From assembly GCA_013396525.1 (NCBI GenBank), contig VWYX01000009.1:1183437-1247436 (forward strand): a stretch of 64,000 bases of DNA. Reading direction: 5' to 3'. Within the stretch, counting starts at the first letter, position 1; the number at the start of each line of letters is the position of its first letter. This DNA comes from Chaetorhynchus papuensis (taxonomy: Eukaryota > Chordata > Aves > Passeriformes > Rhipiduridae). Under the pieces are notes generated by a model, which ran no database searches, was not told where the DNA came from, and was given only the letters and a program-made list of their open reading frames with translations. Positions 14,549-27,363 of the stretch are shown here, one piece after another. The position numbers and the translations under genes were made by a program.

Positions 14549-16512
14549 CCCACAGTCGGTTGCAATCAATTTCCTCTTTCTTTGTTTAGGGTTTCATTTC
14601 ATCATTTTATGCACACTTGAATGCTCCTCCTGGTTTCCAATTCTCTCTCTTGAGAGTTTTATCTTTGATCTAGCTACAGCAATTGCAGAATATTCAAGAA
14701 ATTATCTAAGGTTCTGACTTGAGGAGTGTATGGAAAGAATGAGAGAATTCCACAGCTCTATGTAATGGTCTGTGAAGGTGTCAGATTAGCTACAGGCTGC
14801 TGGATATTATCTTAAAAAATTAATTCCCGGTATAAACTTAATGTATGTCTTTGTAATATATTTTAACTTCATCTGCATTATTTGAAAATCTGGTCCTACA
14901 TTTAGCTGGAAGTAAGTCCAGGTTACTCTCTGTGTGGGCTATACAGGGCATATTTGATTTTCTGTTTTAGGGGCTGAAAAAGGTGTTGAATATTTGGTTT
15001 ACCAGGATGTCATTATAGAACCACTGTTTCTTTGTGACTAGTTACTGAAACAGTCTCAAATCTGGAATACTTTTATTAAGTCACCTTCTGGAACTCCTGT
15101 TTTTTCATAACCTGGTCTCATATGCAGTTCACCATTGTGCACTGTACTTTGCCCTGTCTCTGCAGTGAGACATGGCAACTCCAAAGCAATTGTCATAGGC
15201 AATATTGTTTACATCTGGATGTTTCTTAAATCTTGTTCAGCATCTTTGTAAGTGTTTGTTTTCTACAAAGTGCGAAATTTTATCTGTTATGTATTTGCCT
15301 TGTTTTGATACCTTTCTTTCTTTTTTTTTTTCACTTTGATATTGAGGTTTCCAAAGAATCTCACAGAAGAAGAATCTGTTTTACTGCTATTTAAGTAAGG
15401 ACAGCTATGATCTCTTGTCTAGGTCTAGAAGACCTGGGGAAAGAAGAACTTTAGTATGCTTTTACAGTAGGTAACACAGGAAACCCAACCATATGCCTTT
15501 AAATAGCTAAAATGTCTTGAAAAAAAACCTAAAACATATGGCTTTAGCAACTAAAATAAATGGAACGATAACTTCTCGGAATAAAAAAGTCCTTCAGAAA
15601 TCAGATTTTAAATGGTCAGTGCAATAAATGGTGATTTTGCGAGCAACAGGAGACACCACTGTGATAGGTGGTGCAGCTGGTTTAGAGCTGGTTTAGAGTC
15701 TTCTCTGTGCTCCAGCCCTTGGGCAGGGTTCTCACTTCAGTTAATCAAGACTGAATTATTCAGCTGCAAACTGAGTGAGGCTGATCCTCTGCCAAGCTGG
15801 CTCAGGGCAGGCAGGGTGTACTTGCTCCAGTGCCTTCACAGGACTCACATCCCTGTGGCTTCCAGGTGAAGTGGAACAGCTGCTTCAAGGCAGTGTGGTG
15901 CTTGGGCTGATAAATGCGCAGCTATCAGCACATAGGCCATGCAGAAGCACACCCACACGACACCACTGCCTGTGCACACACACCTGTTCCGGTTGCTGTC
16001 TAATCCTGTGTGATCTGTTTTAGCCCTTTGTTGCAGGAGTCCTCTTGATACCCGTCACTCAAGATAACGAAAGAGGACTCTTGTTGGTCTTGCCTTTTAC
16101 AGATTTTCTGAACAAAAAATTCTTGATTTGAGTTAAGTGATCAGTTAAGCTAATGTCAGGCAGCTCAGGTCGAAGTGTGAAAGGGGGCCCTAAAGACCAC
16201 AGGATGCTGACAACTTAATGGTAATTTAAGGGAGTTGTGGGAGCTGAAACTACAGAAGTGCTTGAGGTCTCAATCAATCATGCTTGCTTCAGTATTGATT
16301 CATAGGATAACTGCTTTCACCTGGGCTAAAGTAAAGAGGGTAATTGAGGTATTATAACCTGAGGTAACTGTTCCAGTGAAGTCTACCGTGACTTAACAAG
16401 GCCAAATTAGGTACATTTGCTTGGTAAATAACTTTTTGGTTTTAGAAGACTTCCTAATGTTGTATGATAACTGATTAAGTGTGTTCTTAATCTAAAATAA
16501 AGATCAAGTACA

Positions 16513-17566
16513 AGTGGTGGGATGATCCTGGCTGGATGCCACGTGCCCACCAAAGCTTCTCAATCCCTCCCCCTAGCTACACATGGCAGAGAAAATATGA
16601 CTAAAGGTTCCTGGATCAGCAGAAGTGCAGGGAAGGATCACTGACATGTTACAAAAATGTCATGGACAAAAGTGTCAGTTCTTGGACATTCATTTAGTTT
16701 CTTCCCAATCAAATCTTGTCAGAGTAATGAGAAATAAATCCCAAATTTCTAAAAATCTTCCCCACCCATGCCTCCATTCTGTGCAGGCTCAACTTTGTTC
16801 CCAAATTCCCTACATCTTGCCACACTGTGATGCAGGAGGACTGACAATGGGGATTGTGGTCAGTTCATCACATGCTGTCTCTGCCTCCCCTTCCTCCTCA
16901 GGGGAAGGACTCCTCACACTCTTTCCTGCTCCACTGTGGGGTCCCTCCCACAGGAGACAATTCTCTGTGAATTTCTCCACCATGAGTCCTTCCCACAGGC
17001 TAAAGTTCTCCACTAATGGCTCCAGCATGGGATGCTCCCAGGGGGTGCAGTCCTTCAGACACAGGCTGCTCCAGTGTGGGTCCCTCCCAGGGTCACAAGT
17101 CCTGGCAGCAAGCCTGCTGCAGTGTGGGTTCCTCTCTCCGTGGCTCCACATGGCCTGCCAGGAGCCTGCTCCAGTCTGGGCTTCCCATGGGGGCAAAGCC
17201 TACACTGGACACATCCATCTGCTCTGATATGGGGTCCTCCATGGGGTGCAGGAGCACAGCCTGGCTCACCATGGTCTTCCCCACAGCCTGCAGGGGAATC
17301 TCTTATCTAGCACTTGGATCCCCTTCTTCCCCTCCTTCTTCTCTGACCCTGGTGTCTACAGGGTTGTTTCTCTCCTCTGGCTGCAGTTTTGCAGGTATTT
17401 CCTCCCCTCTGAGATGTTATCCCAGAGGCATTATGACCATTATTGATGGGCTCAGCCTTGTCTTGCAGCTGGATGGCACGGGCTCTGTCTGACATGGTGG
17501 AAAGTTTCTGGCACCCTCTCACAAAAGCCACCCATGTAGACCCCCCCNCCACATAAACCCAGTGCA
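16513..17566. mobile_element. Solo LTR of an avian ERVL-type endogenous retrovirus (~1.05 kb)
   Basis: The left end reads AGTGGTGGGATGATCCTGGC (first base mutated from the usual TG) and the right end reads AACCCAGTGCA. They are flanked by 5-bp near-duplicates GTACA (16508-16512) and GCACA (17567-17571), four of five bases matching, as expected for this class. The interior is GC-rich and contains a run of related units around CTGCTCCAGTGTGGGTCC. No gag, pol or env sequence adjoins it, so it is a solo LTR left by recombination. A 200-codon open frame at 16625-17227 and several others inside it are chance products of the GC-rich LTR. Class from memory of similar avian LTRs; transcriptional orientation not settled. 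Confidence 0.75.
16925..17270. repeat. Degenerate tandem units inside the LTR
   Basis: Variants of 'ctgctccagtgtgggtccc' recur at roughly 35-50 bp spacing, e.g. near 16925, 17018, 17064, 17115, 17166 and 17217. Neighbouring units share a 'tcccacagg' or 'cccatggg' block. This looks like an internally amplified motif belonging to the LTR family. Confidence 0.6.
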
Positions 17567-17571
17567 GCACA

Positions 17572-20500
17572 ACAATCTTGCAGTTTTTCTTTGGTGATAA
17601 TTGCAGTAAAAAAGGTAGTAATTTAATTACAATAAACCCTGTGTTCTTGGTCAGTGATGCACTTCAGTATGTAAATCTGTCAGTTCCTCCGGAAGGATCT
17701 TCTCAAGTTGTTTTTCTTTCAAATGAAACGCTTCATATGTCATAAGGTGGTTTATAAGTTCTTATCTTTCACAGCAGCTCTGATACGAATTAAATGCAGC
17801 TGCTGTTTATGAAGAATGGCAGAATATACTTTTTCCTTTCTTTTGGATTTTGCTTGGTCAAATGTAAAAAAATGCCTTTTTAATTTTGTTCCTTTTGTAT
17901 CAGCTGGTTAAAAAGGTACCTGCATTCTTGAAAGCCTTTCAGAATTTTGATTGATACACATATTAGTTTGTGGCAATATTACTGCTTGTCTGCAGCTTTG
18001 TACCTCATTCTGCTTATACTAGGAATGTCAGTATTTAATTGTAGTTACTTCTCAACAATTGTTCTTGGAGAAGGATATGATTTGTGAGCCTTAGTAATAA
18101 ATGCTTATGATGTTTTAAACTCCATTTGGTTGGAAGCAGCTCACTTGTGTAGAAAAGACAGGATTAAAAAAACCCAACCAAATAAAAAGTACTTCATCTG
18201 ACAAAACAGTTTTATTAATTGTAGTGAGCAGTTCTAAGGAGCTAACTATGCAATTTTTCTAAATTTTATGTGTATTCACATAGGTAACTTCCCAGCTGTG
18301 AATTGTGAACTGAATCCATTGTACTATTTCTTTACCGTTGCTGTGTTTATTTATGACTGTTAACACACCTGTGTCATTTAGACAGGGTTGTGTTAAAATC
18401 TTGGAATGTTCATAGCAAGGCCCACTTTAGGATTTATGGCATTACTAAAAAAAGGCACATTCTCAGGGGGAAGTGCTGCCAGTTTCTCTGTATGTGCAGA
18501 ATTACATCAAAATTGCAATGAGTCTGTCCAGGTTGGAACTGGGAATTTTACTAATATCTTAGTGATTGCATTAAAAGCGACAAACTTTTTCAAATACCCT
18601 GTGACAGAGTTTGTAAATATGCAAAGACAATTGTAATGCATTTCTTTGCAAGCTTTATGCAAAATGACGTGGAATCAGATGTTGACTTAAAGTATAAATA
18701 TTAATGTGTATATATACTGTTTTGTCTCATCAACAAAACTGAGTTTTACAATTAGCTGATAGAATATAGAGGCTAGTAAAGGGAACTGCAGTTACAGTTC
18801 TTACTCTCTGCAGTTTGTTTAGTTATTTGTGACATGTCCTAGCTGTGCTGTCTTTAAAAGATGCATCATCACTTTCGTAAGGAAAATGAAGTTATTTGCA
18901 TTCCTCAATATAGACAGGAATTAAATATGTGTGGATGGATATCTTACTAAAAAGGGAAATAAATCAGTAATTAAACTGCACAGATGGGGTAGAGATAATT
19001 AAAATATATATAAAAATTGGCTTTACAAGCCATAAAAAGAAACCCATCTGTTTTAAAAGAAAATACAACCAAGTATAAAATCAGCTTGACTCGTAATTTT
19101 TTTCATAGCTCTTGAACATCTGTGCAAAGCACTTTACTAGTGTAAGTAATGATGGGTTTGCTTTTATCAGCAAAGATTTCATTTACAGGAGTAGAAGGCT
19201 ATAAATACAATACAAACACTGCTGAGCCCACAAGTCTGACTTGGAGTGCTTCCACTGAAAGTTTGTTACAGGGGTGCTGCTGTTCTGCTTTGAGGCTTTT
19301 ATTAGTGCAGGCTCCTGTCTCCATGTTGCATCCTGCCTGAAGGTCATAGGAACAGTCATCACCTGCATAAGCATGCCTTCTGAAGAAAATAATATGTAGG
19401 AATTAATTTTGTGAAAGATTTTTTATTGCATTTATTTTCCTTCCAAATTTTGCTTATATTTGCACAGCAACACTATATTGACCATTGCCTTCTTCCTTTC
19501 TTGGAATTTTTTTGCTTTTGAGGACTTAGACTTATCCAGAGAATGAGTCCATAACCCAGAGAAGCAGTTTTTCATTTTGTTTTACACAGTTGTCAGATTA
19601 TGGGGTTTTCTTCTACATTTTCATCATAGTTTAAATCTGTGGTAATTCATTGCGAGAAAAATCCACAGACTTTTGTATCTAGTGCCTGTAGTGCCTGAAG
19701 TACCCAATCTGGTTTTGGATACTTAGAAACACAGCTGCAACCCAGAAGGCTCCTCTCAGAATATGTCTGGCCAAAACTGAGGAGAACTAAATTTTGGAGT
19801 TAATTGTTATCTGCAGTAACATGTCTAATTGTCTTACTTTTCTAATAGAGGAAAATAAATTTTGTGTTTTCCTACTGAAACCACGTAACTCTCGGATGTG
19901 AAATGAACATTAGATTGATCCAAATTTTGGCTGATGCCAGGGAATACTTCTTTTCTAAATGGGGTAATGTCTGCGATTTAAAGGTAATAGTAAATTAGGT
20001 TAAAAGAGAGAAGCATATATAAGTAAAATGATGAAAAAGGTATAAAAAATTTAACTATTTTAAGTCTTCAGCAAATTTTTTAAAGTTTAGCAAAATATTT
20101 AAAATCTTTATGCAATTAAATTAGTACTGGAACAGCTACTAATCTAGTAACAAACCCCGAGGAGTTGATAGTGACAAAATTGATAGGAAATTTTGGTAAA
20201 GAAAACGTCTCATGTCAACATGCTTAGACTTTTTATCAGATGTTTATTTGTTTTTTGCTTTAGAGAGCAGAAAGAAAACTTAATTCTGTATGAGAAGCCC
20301 AAGGCTGCTCTGCTCTTCCACAGAGCATATGCTATTATTTAGTACAGCCCGCACTGACTGTGTTGCTCTTAATTATGGGCTGCATAAATCTTCCTATGAA
20401 AAGGCTTTATTTTCTTTGATTGTAATCTTGCTAGGTTTGAACCATTAGATCTAAAATTTTCTATGCCACAAACAGATGAGTTTAAATTTCGTAAAAAATA

Positions 20501-21705
20501 TTATTGTCCTTTGAAGAAGAAGATTAGGGGAACTAGATTGCTGATCTATATTAAAGAAAACAGAAATGCCTCCTAATGGACAAATTGCTTCCCATTTATA
20601 CTTGGGGTGACTTTACTCATTACCTCAGTGCAGTGACTTGAGGGGGTGAAATGGAAGGGACTAGGAAAGGGGAAAAAAATCACATGGGGATGCAGATAGG
20701 AAGAGAATGACGAAGTGGGCACTGCAGCTGGCAGAAGAGCACTGACCAGGGCTTTAAGGAGAAAATACAATAGGACTGATCACAAGTACCAATGGGAACA
20801 GAGACAGAAAATATGCAGAGTTTAGAGCATTAACCTTCTGGAGTGGACAGTCAGAGTTTTCATTTCTACACTCCTTTCAGTTCAGCTGCAACTAAAACCA
20901 GACTGAAAGGTTTTTTTCTAATTTGCCTTTGTTAATTTAGAAATGAAGCATGTGCAGAGGATTTAGTATTTAATTGAATTAATAGTAGCAGCCTGGAATC
21001 AAAATGGCCCTACCTGACTATTTCTGACCCAGGCTTGAGCCTCTGTGCTTTGAACTTCCTAATCTTCCAGCCCTAGGCTGCCATGTTCCACACCTTTGAT
21101 CCTTAACTTTATTGAAAAGTGCAAAATTTGGTAAGAGAAATTATTTCTGTAAGATGGATAGAATAATGGGTACTTGCTTTTCATTTTTGTTTCTTGGCAA
21201 GGAACAGAAAGTTACACCCAGAATTTAGTAAAGAACAGAAGTGTTGAAATTTCCTACGCTCAGAAACTGGGGAAGTTCAGGCTAAATTCTTTAATTTCAT
21301 AAATGTTTCTGAGGTTTTATAAGAGAAAAAGTGTGTCTGAAGAGAGCCATAATGCTTTTTTTAGACCTACTCAATACAGGTGAGAAAATTTGGTCATACA
21401 AGCCCCCTTCAAGTCTGCAATACAACATTAATTTCCAATTAAATACAATTTGAAAAGAATTTAATATTTGGCATTTTAATTACATAAAATCACTTAGATT
21501 GTCTGAGGAAAAACTTCAGTGAGTGGGAGGGAGTGTTGACGGTATTGGAAATGTGATGGAGTCATTGCAATGGGATGTTATGCTATGGGTGGTCTTTTTG
21601 TTTACAGGGCATGAAAATTAAATTAAATTTTATACTTCTAAAATACATTAATGTAGTATTTTTCTAAAGGACCCTGTGTTTCCCAACTTACGAATCTTAG
21701 TTTTC
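17572..21705. other. Intronic sequence, nothing recognised
   Basis: AT-rich intron without a supported gene or transposable element. All open frames are below 80 codons and unlike known proteins. Confidence 0.5.
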
Positions 21706-21707
21706 AG

Positions 21708-21985
21708 ACTTGCACTTGGCCTTGTTAAACCTCTTGAGGTTTCCATGGGCCCAAGTCTTGAGCTTGTCCGGGTCCGTCTGGATGACATCCTGCCCTTTAG
21801 GTGTGTCAACTCAACTACCCACTCAGCTTGGTGTCATTTGCAGACTTGGTAAGGATTCACTTGATCCTGATGTCTGTGTCATTGATGAAGATATTAAACA
21901 ATTCTGGTCCCACTATGGACACCTGAGGGACAACACTTATCACTGATCTCCATCACAACGTGGAGCCTTGACCATCACCTCTGAA
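21708..21985 (-). mobile_element. CR1 LINE internal fragment, antisense
   Basis: It matches the antisense CR1 at 51165-51395 block by block: 'gcacttggccttgttaaacctc', 'cttgagcttgtccggg', 'aggtgtgtcaac', 'cagcttggtgtcatttgcagac', 'cttatcactgatctccatca'. It lacks the CR1 3' end, so it is an internal piece. Corresponds to the C-terminal part of the reverse-transcriptase ORF. Confidence 0.85.
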
Positions 21986-22570
21986 TGTCACCATCGACAG
22001 ATGCTTTAAACATTAAAGAACCCTAAAGACACTAAAGAGAAAAAGACCAAATTTAATTACCAAATAAAAGATAGCTGATTCATCTTGCTTGCTGAAACTC
22101 AGGAAACAACTGATCAGATCAGCATATTCACAATAGTGGTAGGAACACCAATGATTATATCTCTGATTTCTAGTTTTAGCACATTTTGGCTTACTAGGAG
22201 CAAGTTCCAATACATTATTTCTTTCTTCCTTTTTGATAAGATTAGTGGACCTCATGTGTGAGTGAGGTCGTTTGCCCATTTTAGTATACAGCTCTCAGAA
22301 GGCAAAGGCTACCTGGTTTTGAGACAGACACACTTGATAGTTCAACTAATCTTCCTAAAACTTGTGTCATTACAACTTCGGTGTCAATATCCTTTGTGGC
22401 TTAACTACTGGTTACCTTCCCTCATTCTACATCTGTCTTCAGTCACAATAAAGGAAAAATAATTTTGTTGCCACATATTTGAATGAACTTACTTCTGTTA
22501 CCGTCTCTCTAAAAGTTCTCTGTTGCTTTCCCCATTTGTTCAGTATTCTAAACAAAACTGTCAACCTCAA
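21986..22570. other. Intronic sequence between two CR1 pieces
   Basis: No similarity recognised. It separates an antisense CR1 fragment from a sense CR1 3' part. Confidence 0.5.
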
Positions 22571-23158
22571 CAGCAGGTTGAGGGAGATGATTCTCCCCTC
22601 TACTCTGCCATTGTGGGTCTCACTTGGTGTACTGCCTCCAGCTCTGGAGTCTTCAGCAATCTTCTGTCTTTCATGAAGAAAGACATCAACCCGTTAGAGG
22701 GAGGTCAGAGAAGTGCCACAAAAATGATCCAACTACTGGAGCTCCTATTTTATGACAGCAGGCTGAGGGAGCAGCAGTTGTTCAGTATGGAGAAGGGAAA
22801 GCTCCAAGGACACCTCATTGCACCTTCCAGTACTTGAAGGGGACTCACAAAAGGAGGGCAAACAACTTTTTACATGGGAAGATAATGATGCGATAAGGGG
22901 GAAGGGTTTTAAACTAAAAGAGGAGAGATTTAGATTAGATGTTAGACAGAAGTTTTTGACTCGGAGGTTGGTGAGGCACTCAAACATGTTGTCCAGAGAA
23001 GCTGTGTATGCATCATCCCTAGAAGTGTTCAGGGCCAGATTAAATAAGACTTTGAGCAACCTCATCTAGTGAAAGGTGTCCCTGCTCATGGCAGAAGTTT
23101 AGAACTAGAAGTTCTTTAAGGTCCCTTCCAACACAAACCATTGTATGATTCTGTGACT
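22571..23158 (+). mobile_element. CR1 LINE 3' part, sense orientation
   Basis: It starts at the 'cagcaggttgagggagatgattct' block (paired with 'agcaggggagggaggggattct' in the CR1 at 26 kb). It then runs through 'gaaaagatccaacta..gagctcc', 'aggctgagggagcagcagttgttcag' and 'aagaggagagatttagattaga'. It ends in the canonical CR1 tail 'ggtcccttccaacacaaacc..gattctgtga'. The coding part has stops and shifts, so it is dead. Confidence 0.9.
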
Positions 23159-25974
23159 GTCTAATTTCACTTTTTATAGGACTTGGTATGCATAGTTGTA
23201 ACAGTGGTAACAGCTCTCTGTAGGCACACATCCTGGCAGATAAATGTAATAAACCCATTAGGTGGGTTTCAAGCAGCTCTCAAATGTTATTTCAACCTGA
23301 TCATAAAAGAAAGATGTGTAAGAAAGAGTTTCTCTTAATATATGATGTCACCATTGTTGTGAAATAGAACTACTGGTCACCTTGACAGAGTAGTTATTTG
23401 CTTAATATTCATCCTATTAAAAAAAATGTAATGTTATCCTACAGAAATAGCTTCAGCTATGTATAGTTCTGTTCTCATTCCTTCTGAGTATTATAACCTT
23501 TTACAGTAAGAGACAAGAGAACAGTAAAATGGATTATTGCCCTTTGTTTCAATTTTTACTCTCCTTTCCCTGTTCTTTTCTGTTGTCAAAGCACAACTCA
23601 AGACAACCAAAAATTTAATAAAAACTAGAGAAACTAATTTCTGAATTATTTAGGTCAATTGGATTGGTAAAAATCTGAGGTCCGTAATATTTTTTCTGAA
23701 TTGTTTTCACCCAGAATTCTCCAAATATATAAAACCCGTCTATTTTCTGTACTCCACTGCACCTCCCTTTTGTTATCTTTTGGAGTTTTTCTTTTTGCTT
23801 TGTTTGATTTGAAAATCTGTAGTAAAGATAGAACTGCTTTCTATATATTTGATTGTTCTGTGACAATATTATGTAAAACAGAATGATGTGACATAATGTA
23901 AAAGAAGACATAGTGCATATAAGTTATGAATTCCTTAATGAGTTAAATCACCAAGCTAGACGCACTTCAGTGATTTTTAAGAAAATCATTATTACTGAAG
24001 AACAGATCAACGAATGTGCAGGTATTTTACTGCCTGGAAAAAAAATAGTTTCAAACCTATGACTTGAATAGAAGGATAATACCACTTTTTTCATAACCTA
24101 AGCCTTCAAATCTCTATTAAAACCATTAATATTTTCAGCCATAAAAACACATAAGGCAGTATAAAATGGGTTTCAAATAATGGCTGTCTAACTGAAAGAC
24201 TTTTTCTTTTTACTAATCAACCACACTTCCCAATTCAGAAGTCCAACAGTGAAGTACCTTGTTAAGGATATTTTATAATACTGGGAGAGTGAAGAATGAC
24301 TGTTCAGTGTTAGATCTGTTGCTGCCATGAAGCATATAACTCATTAGGCTTGGATTTTTTTTTAAATTTTTAATGTAAGAATGATTCTCAGTGATGCTAT
24401 AAGAAGACAGTCATGTTAATTAATGCTGTATTTTCATACCATCCAGTCAGAAAGCATAGCTATGCCTGTGGAAAAGTATAATGGCAATATAATTAGGATT
24501 TCTTCTAAGGAAAACATTGTAACAGACATCCTGCCATGCTTATGTTATTTTAATTGGATGTTTAGCTCAAGGGTGTTCATAATTTATCATAAACTTTAAT
24601 GGTAATACAATCAGCTGGAAGGAAGCCATACTTATCTCCTTGATTACACCATAAGAAATGAAATCCTAATTTGAACATCCCCGTTTTAATATTCTTTTAC
24701 TGACATGGCAAGAAGTGAAGACTTGGTTGACAAAGAGATCATGCTGTTCAGTTTCTCAGCTGGGTAATGACTCGATGTAGTACAAGTGTAAGAAAATTAA
24801 ATAAAAAACCAGATTAGCTCTGGCCTATCATGCAGAAATCCGGCCAATATGCAGACTGATGACAAGCTTTTATGTCAAGGGGATGAAGAAGTAGAACAGG
24901 AAGTCTTGCTGTACTGATTTTGCCTGTTTTTTCTTTGGAAGAAATCAAACTTCTTGGGTGCTCTAGTTGTGTCATTAGTTCCCCAGTGGTAACTTCTGAG
25001 AAACGACCTTTAGGTCTACCAGACACCAGAACCAGGATCCAGTCATTCCCAAATTTGTGGTTACAAATTTTATGGTTAACCTTATTATAAGAATGATGCA
25101 GTATTTAATTAGTGGAGCTAGAATAGAGTCTTGGTCCGTATTAGGTACATACGCTGGCACTTCTTCTTTCTTATTTAATTTGAGAGTTTAAAATGTGACT
25201 TGGCAATGTCTTTAAGTGTTCCCAAGTTGTGCTTACCAAAGACAGAATAGTTCATTTTTCACCAGTCTATGTTTATTGTTTTGTTGTCCAAAGATGTTAA
25301 AAATCCTGTTTTAAGTATGTTAATGTGATGTGATATATGATGTCATACATTTTTTTACTAGATATATTTCTCTGGGAGAAGTTATTAACATTGCATTCTG
25401 TAGGCTTGATCTTTGTGGTGAGCTCGTGCTGACACCTTCCAATGGGCCATTATGAGCTACCAAATTGCTTTTACCCTGGATCAGTAAGAATTCTCATTGC
25501 TCTTGTCCTTATAATATGATCTTGGATATTCTTATTATCTGTGTGTTTAATCCTTTTAGCTTCATGCTAAGTTCTGAGCTTCAATAATTCTAAAATGCAA
25601 TAATTTTAATCTCCCTTAAGTACTTTTTCACACACGTTTTCTGTTTCTCTGTTTTGCATCTGCTGACTTTCTATTTCGTAGTCCTAGTTAAAAGTATATG
25701 TCTGATTTACGTTAATTATTATTTATAAATTATTCATTTTTTATTGTTACTGCATGACTGTATGTTTCGTCCATAAAGTTAATATTCCTAGCACTAGAAA
25801 AATCTCGCTGGAGGCAATCCTTAGTTCCAGTTATTTTAGAGGCTTTTCTCCCAGTACCCAACTCAGTCATCTTCTTCTGGCTGGGAAGGACAGAGCCTCC
25901 ACCCAGGCAGGGAAGACCTGTGCATAGTGGGAATACAGAGCCTCACCACAGTATGAGTGAGCAAAGAGGGGAAC
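23159..25974. other. Intronic sequence, nothing recognised
   Basis: AT-rich intron with no supported gene, RNA or repeat. Confidence 0.5.
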
Positions 25975-27140
25975 ATAGAAGGAATTGGCTGATATAGTTG
26001 CCAGGGTGCTCTCCGTGATTTTTGAAAAGTCATGGCAGTCGGGTGCTGTCTCTAAACTGGAGAGAAATGTATTTGATGGGTAGACTGATCAGTGGGTAAG
26101 GAATTGGTTTGGATGGTGACATCCAAAGAGTGGTGATCAACAGCTCAGTGTCCTGATGGAGGGAGGCTGGTGACGAGCGGTGTCCCTCAGGTGTTTGTAT
26201 TTAATGTGCTGTTTAATGTCTTCATCAATGAGAGACATCAGGATCAAGTGAACCCTCAGCAAGTCTGCAAATGACACCAAGCTGAGTGGTGCTGTTGACA
26301 CACCTGAAGGATGGAATGCTGTCCTGAGGGACCTGGACAAGCTCAAGAAGAGGGCCCATGGGAATCTCATGAGGTTTAACAAGACCAAGTGCAAGGTGCT
26401 GCACCTGGGTCGGGGCCACCCTCGGTACCAGCACAGGCTGGGGATGAGCAGATGGAGAGCAGCCCTGGGGAGAAGGACTTGGGGGTGCTGGTGGGTGAGA
26501 GGCTGGACATGACCCAGCCATGGGCACTCCCAGCCCAGAGAGCCAAACGTGTCCTGGGCTGCATCCAAAGCAGCGTGGGCAGCAGGGGAGGGAGGGGATT
26601 CTGCCCCTCTGCTCTGCTCTGCTCTGGTGAGACCCCACCTGGAACAGCTCTGGGGTCCCCAAAAAGACAACACAGACCTGTTGGAGTGAGTCCAGAGGAG
26701 GGCCATGAAGATGATCCAGAGTGATGAAGCATGTCTCTTAGTGAGACTGAGAGAGTTAGGGTTGTTCAGCCTGAAGAAGAAAAGGCTCCAGGGAGACTTT
26801 AAAGTAGCCTCCCAGTACCTGAAGGGGGCCTACAAGAAAGCTGGAGAGGTACTTTTTACCAGGACACGGAGTATGAGGAAAAGGGGGAAGGGCTTTGAAA
26901 CTGAAAGATGATAAATTTAGATTAGATATAAGAAAGAAATTTTTTATAGTGCGGGCGATGGAACACTGCAACAGATTGCCCAGGGTGTTGGGAGATTCTC
27001 CATCCCTGCGAATATTCAGTGTCAGTGTGGATGAGGCTCTGTGCAATCTGTTCTACTTGAAGATATCCCTAGTCATTGCAATGGGGGTTGGACTAGATGG
27101 CCTTTAAAGCTCCCTTCCAATTCAACTAATTCTATAATTC
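25975..27140 (+). mobile_element. CR1 LINE, 5'-truncated, sense (~1.17 kb)
   Basis: It begins near 'ggctgatatagttgccagg' and 'tttttgaaaagtcatggcag', continues through the end of the reverse-transcriptase ORF ('ggtgtccctcaggtgt', 'aatctcatgaggtttaacaagacc') and the 'gagaaggacttgggggtgctgg' block, and ends in 'cccttccaattcaactaattctataattc'. It is 5' truncated like most CR1 copies. On both strands it gives open frames of 110-190 codons that mirror those in the 50-51 kb copy. These are repeat-derived and not host genes. Confidence 0.92.
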
Positions 27141-27363
27141 AGTCTTACGTCATGCAGATAAAAAGATATGGCACCCAGATAGAGGCATTTCTCACTGGAT
27201 CATTGTTTTAAAGATCCAAGATTACTATTCAGCAGTATTTCCTGCTGTGGGCAACCCTTTGTCATAGCTCTAAGTCTCCCAGACCACTTTGATATAAATA
27301 TAAATAAATTAAATCATGGCTGAGTGTTTAAACACACTTTAGTGTGTTTGTGTAATCTATTTC

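Larger units (their letters stand above)
4601..16507. other. Intronic sequence, no gene recognised
   Basis: About 12 kb of AT-rich intron. Open frames up to 124 codons (7743-8117) show no family resemblance. Small local features: a 16-nt tandem duplication at 6412-6447, a poly-A run near 14533, and a repeated CTGGTTTAGAG unit near 15680. No recognisable LINE or LTR. Confidence 0.5.

Noticed and set aside
16625..17227. 200-codon open frame
   Set aside because: It lies wholly within the GC-rich LTR, overlaps long frames on both strands, and shows no protein family. It is a by-product of stop-poor LTR sequence.
26137..26732. Minus-strand open frames of 118-189 codons
   Set aside because: They run antisense through a CR1 LINE, and similar frames recur in the CR1 at 50-51 kb. 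Repeat-derived.
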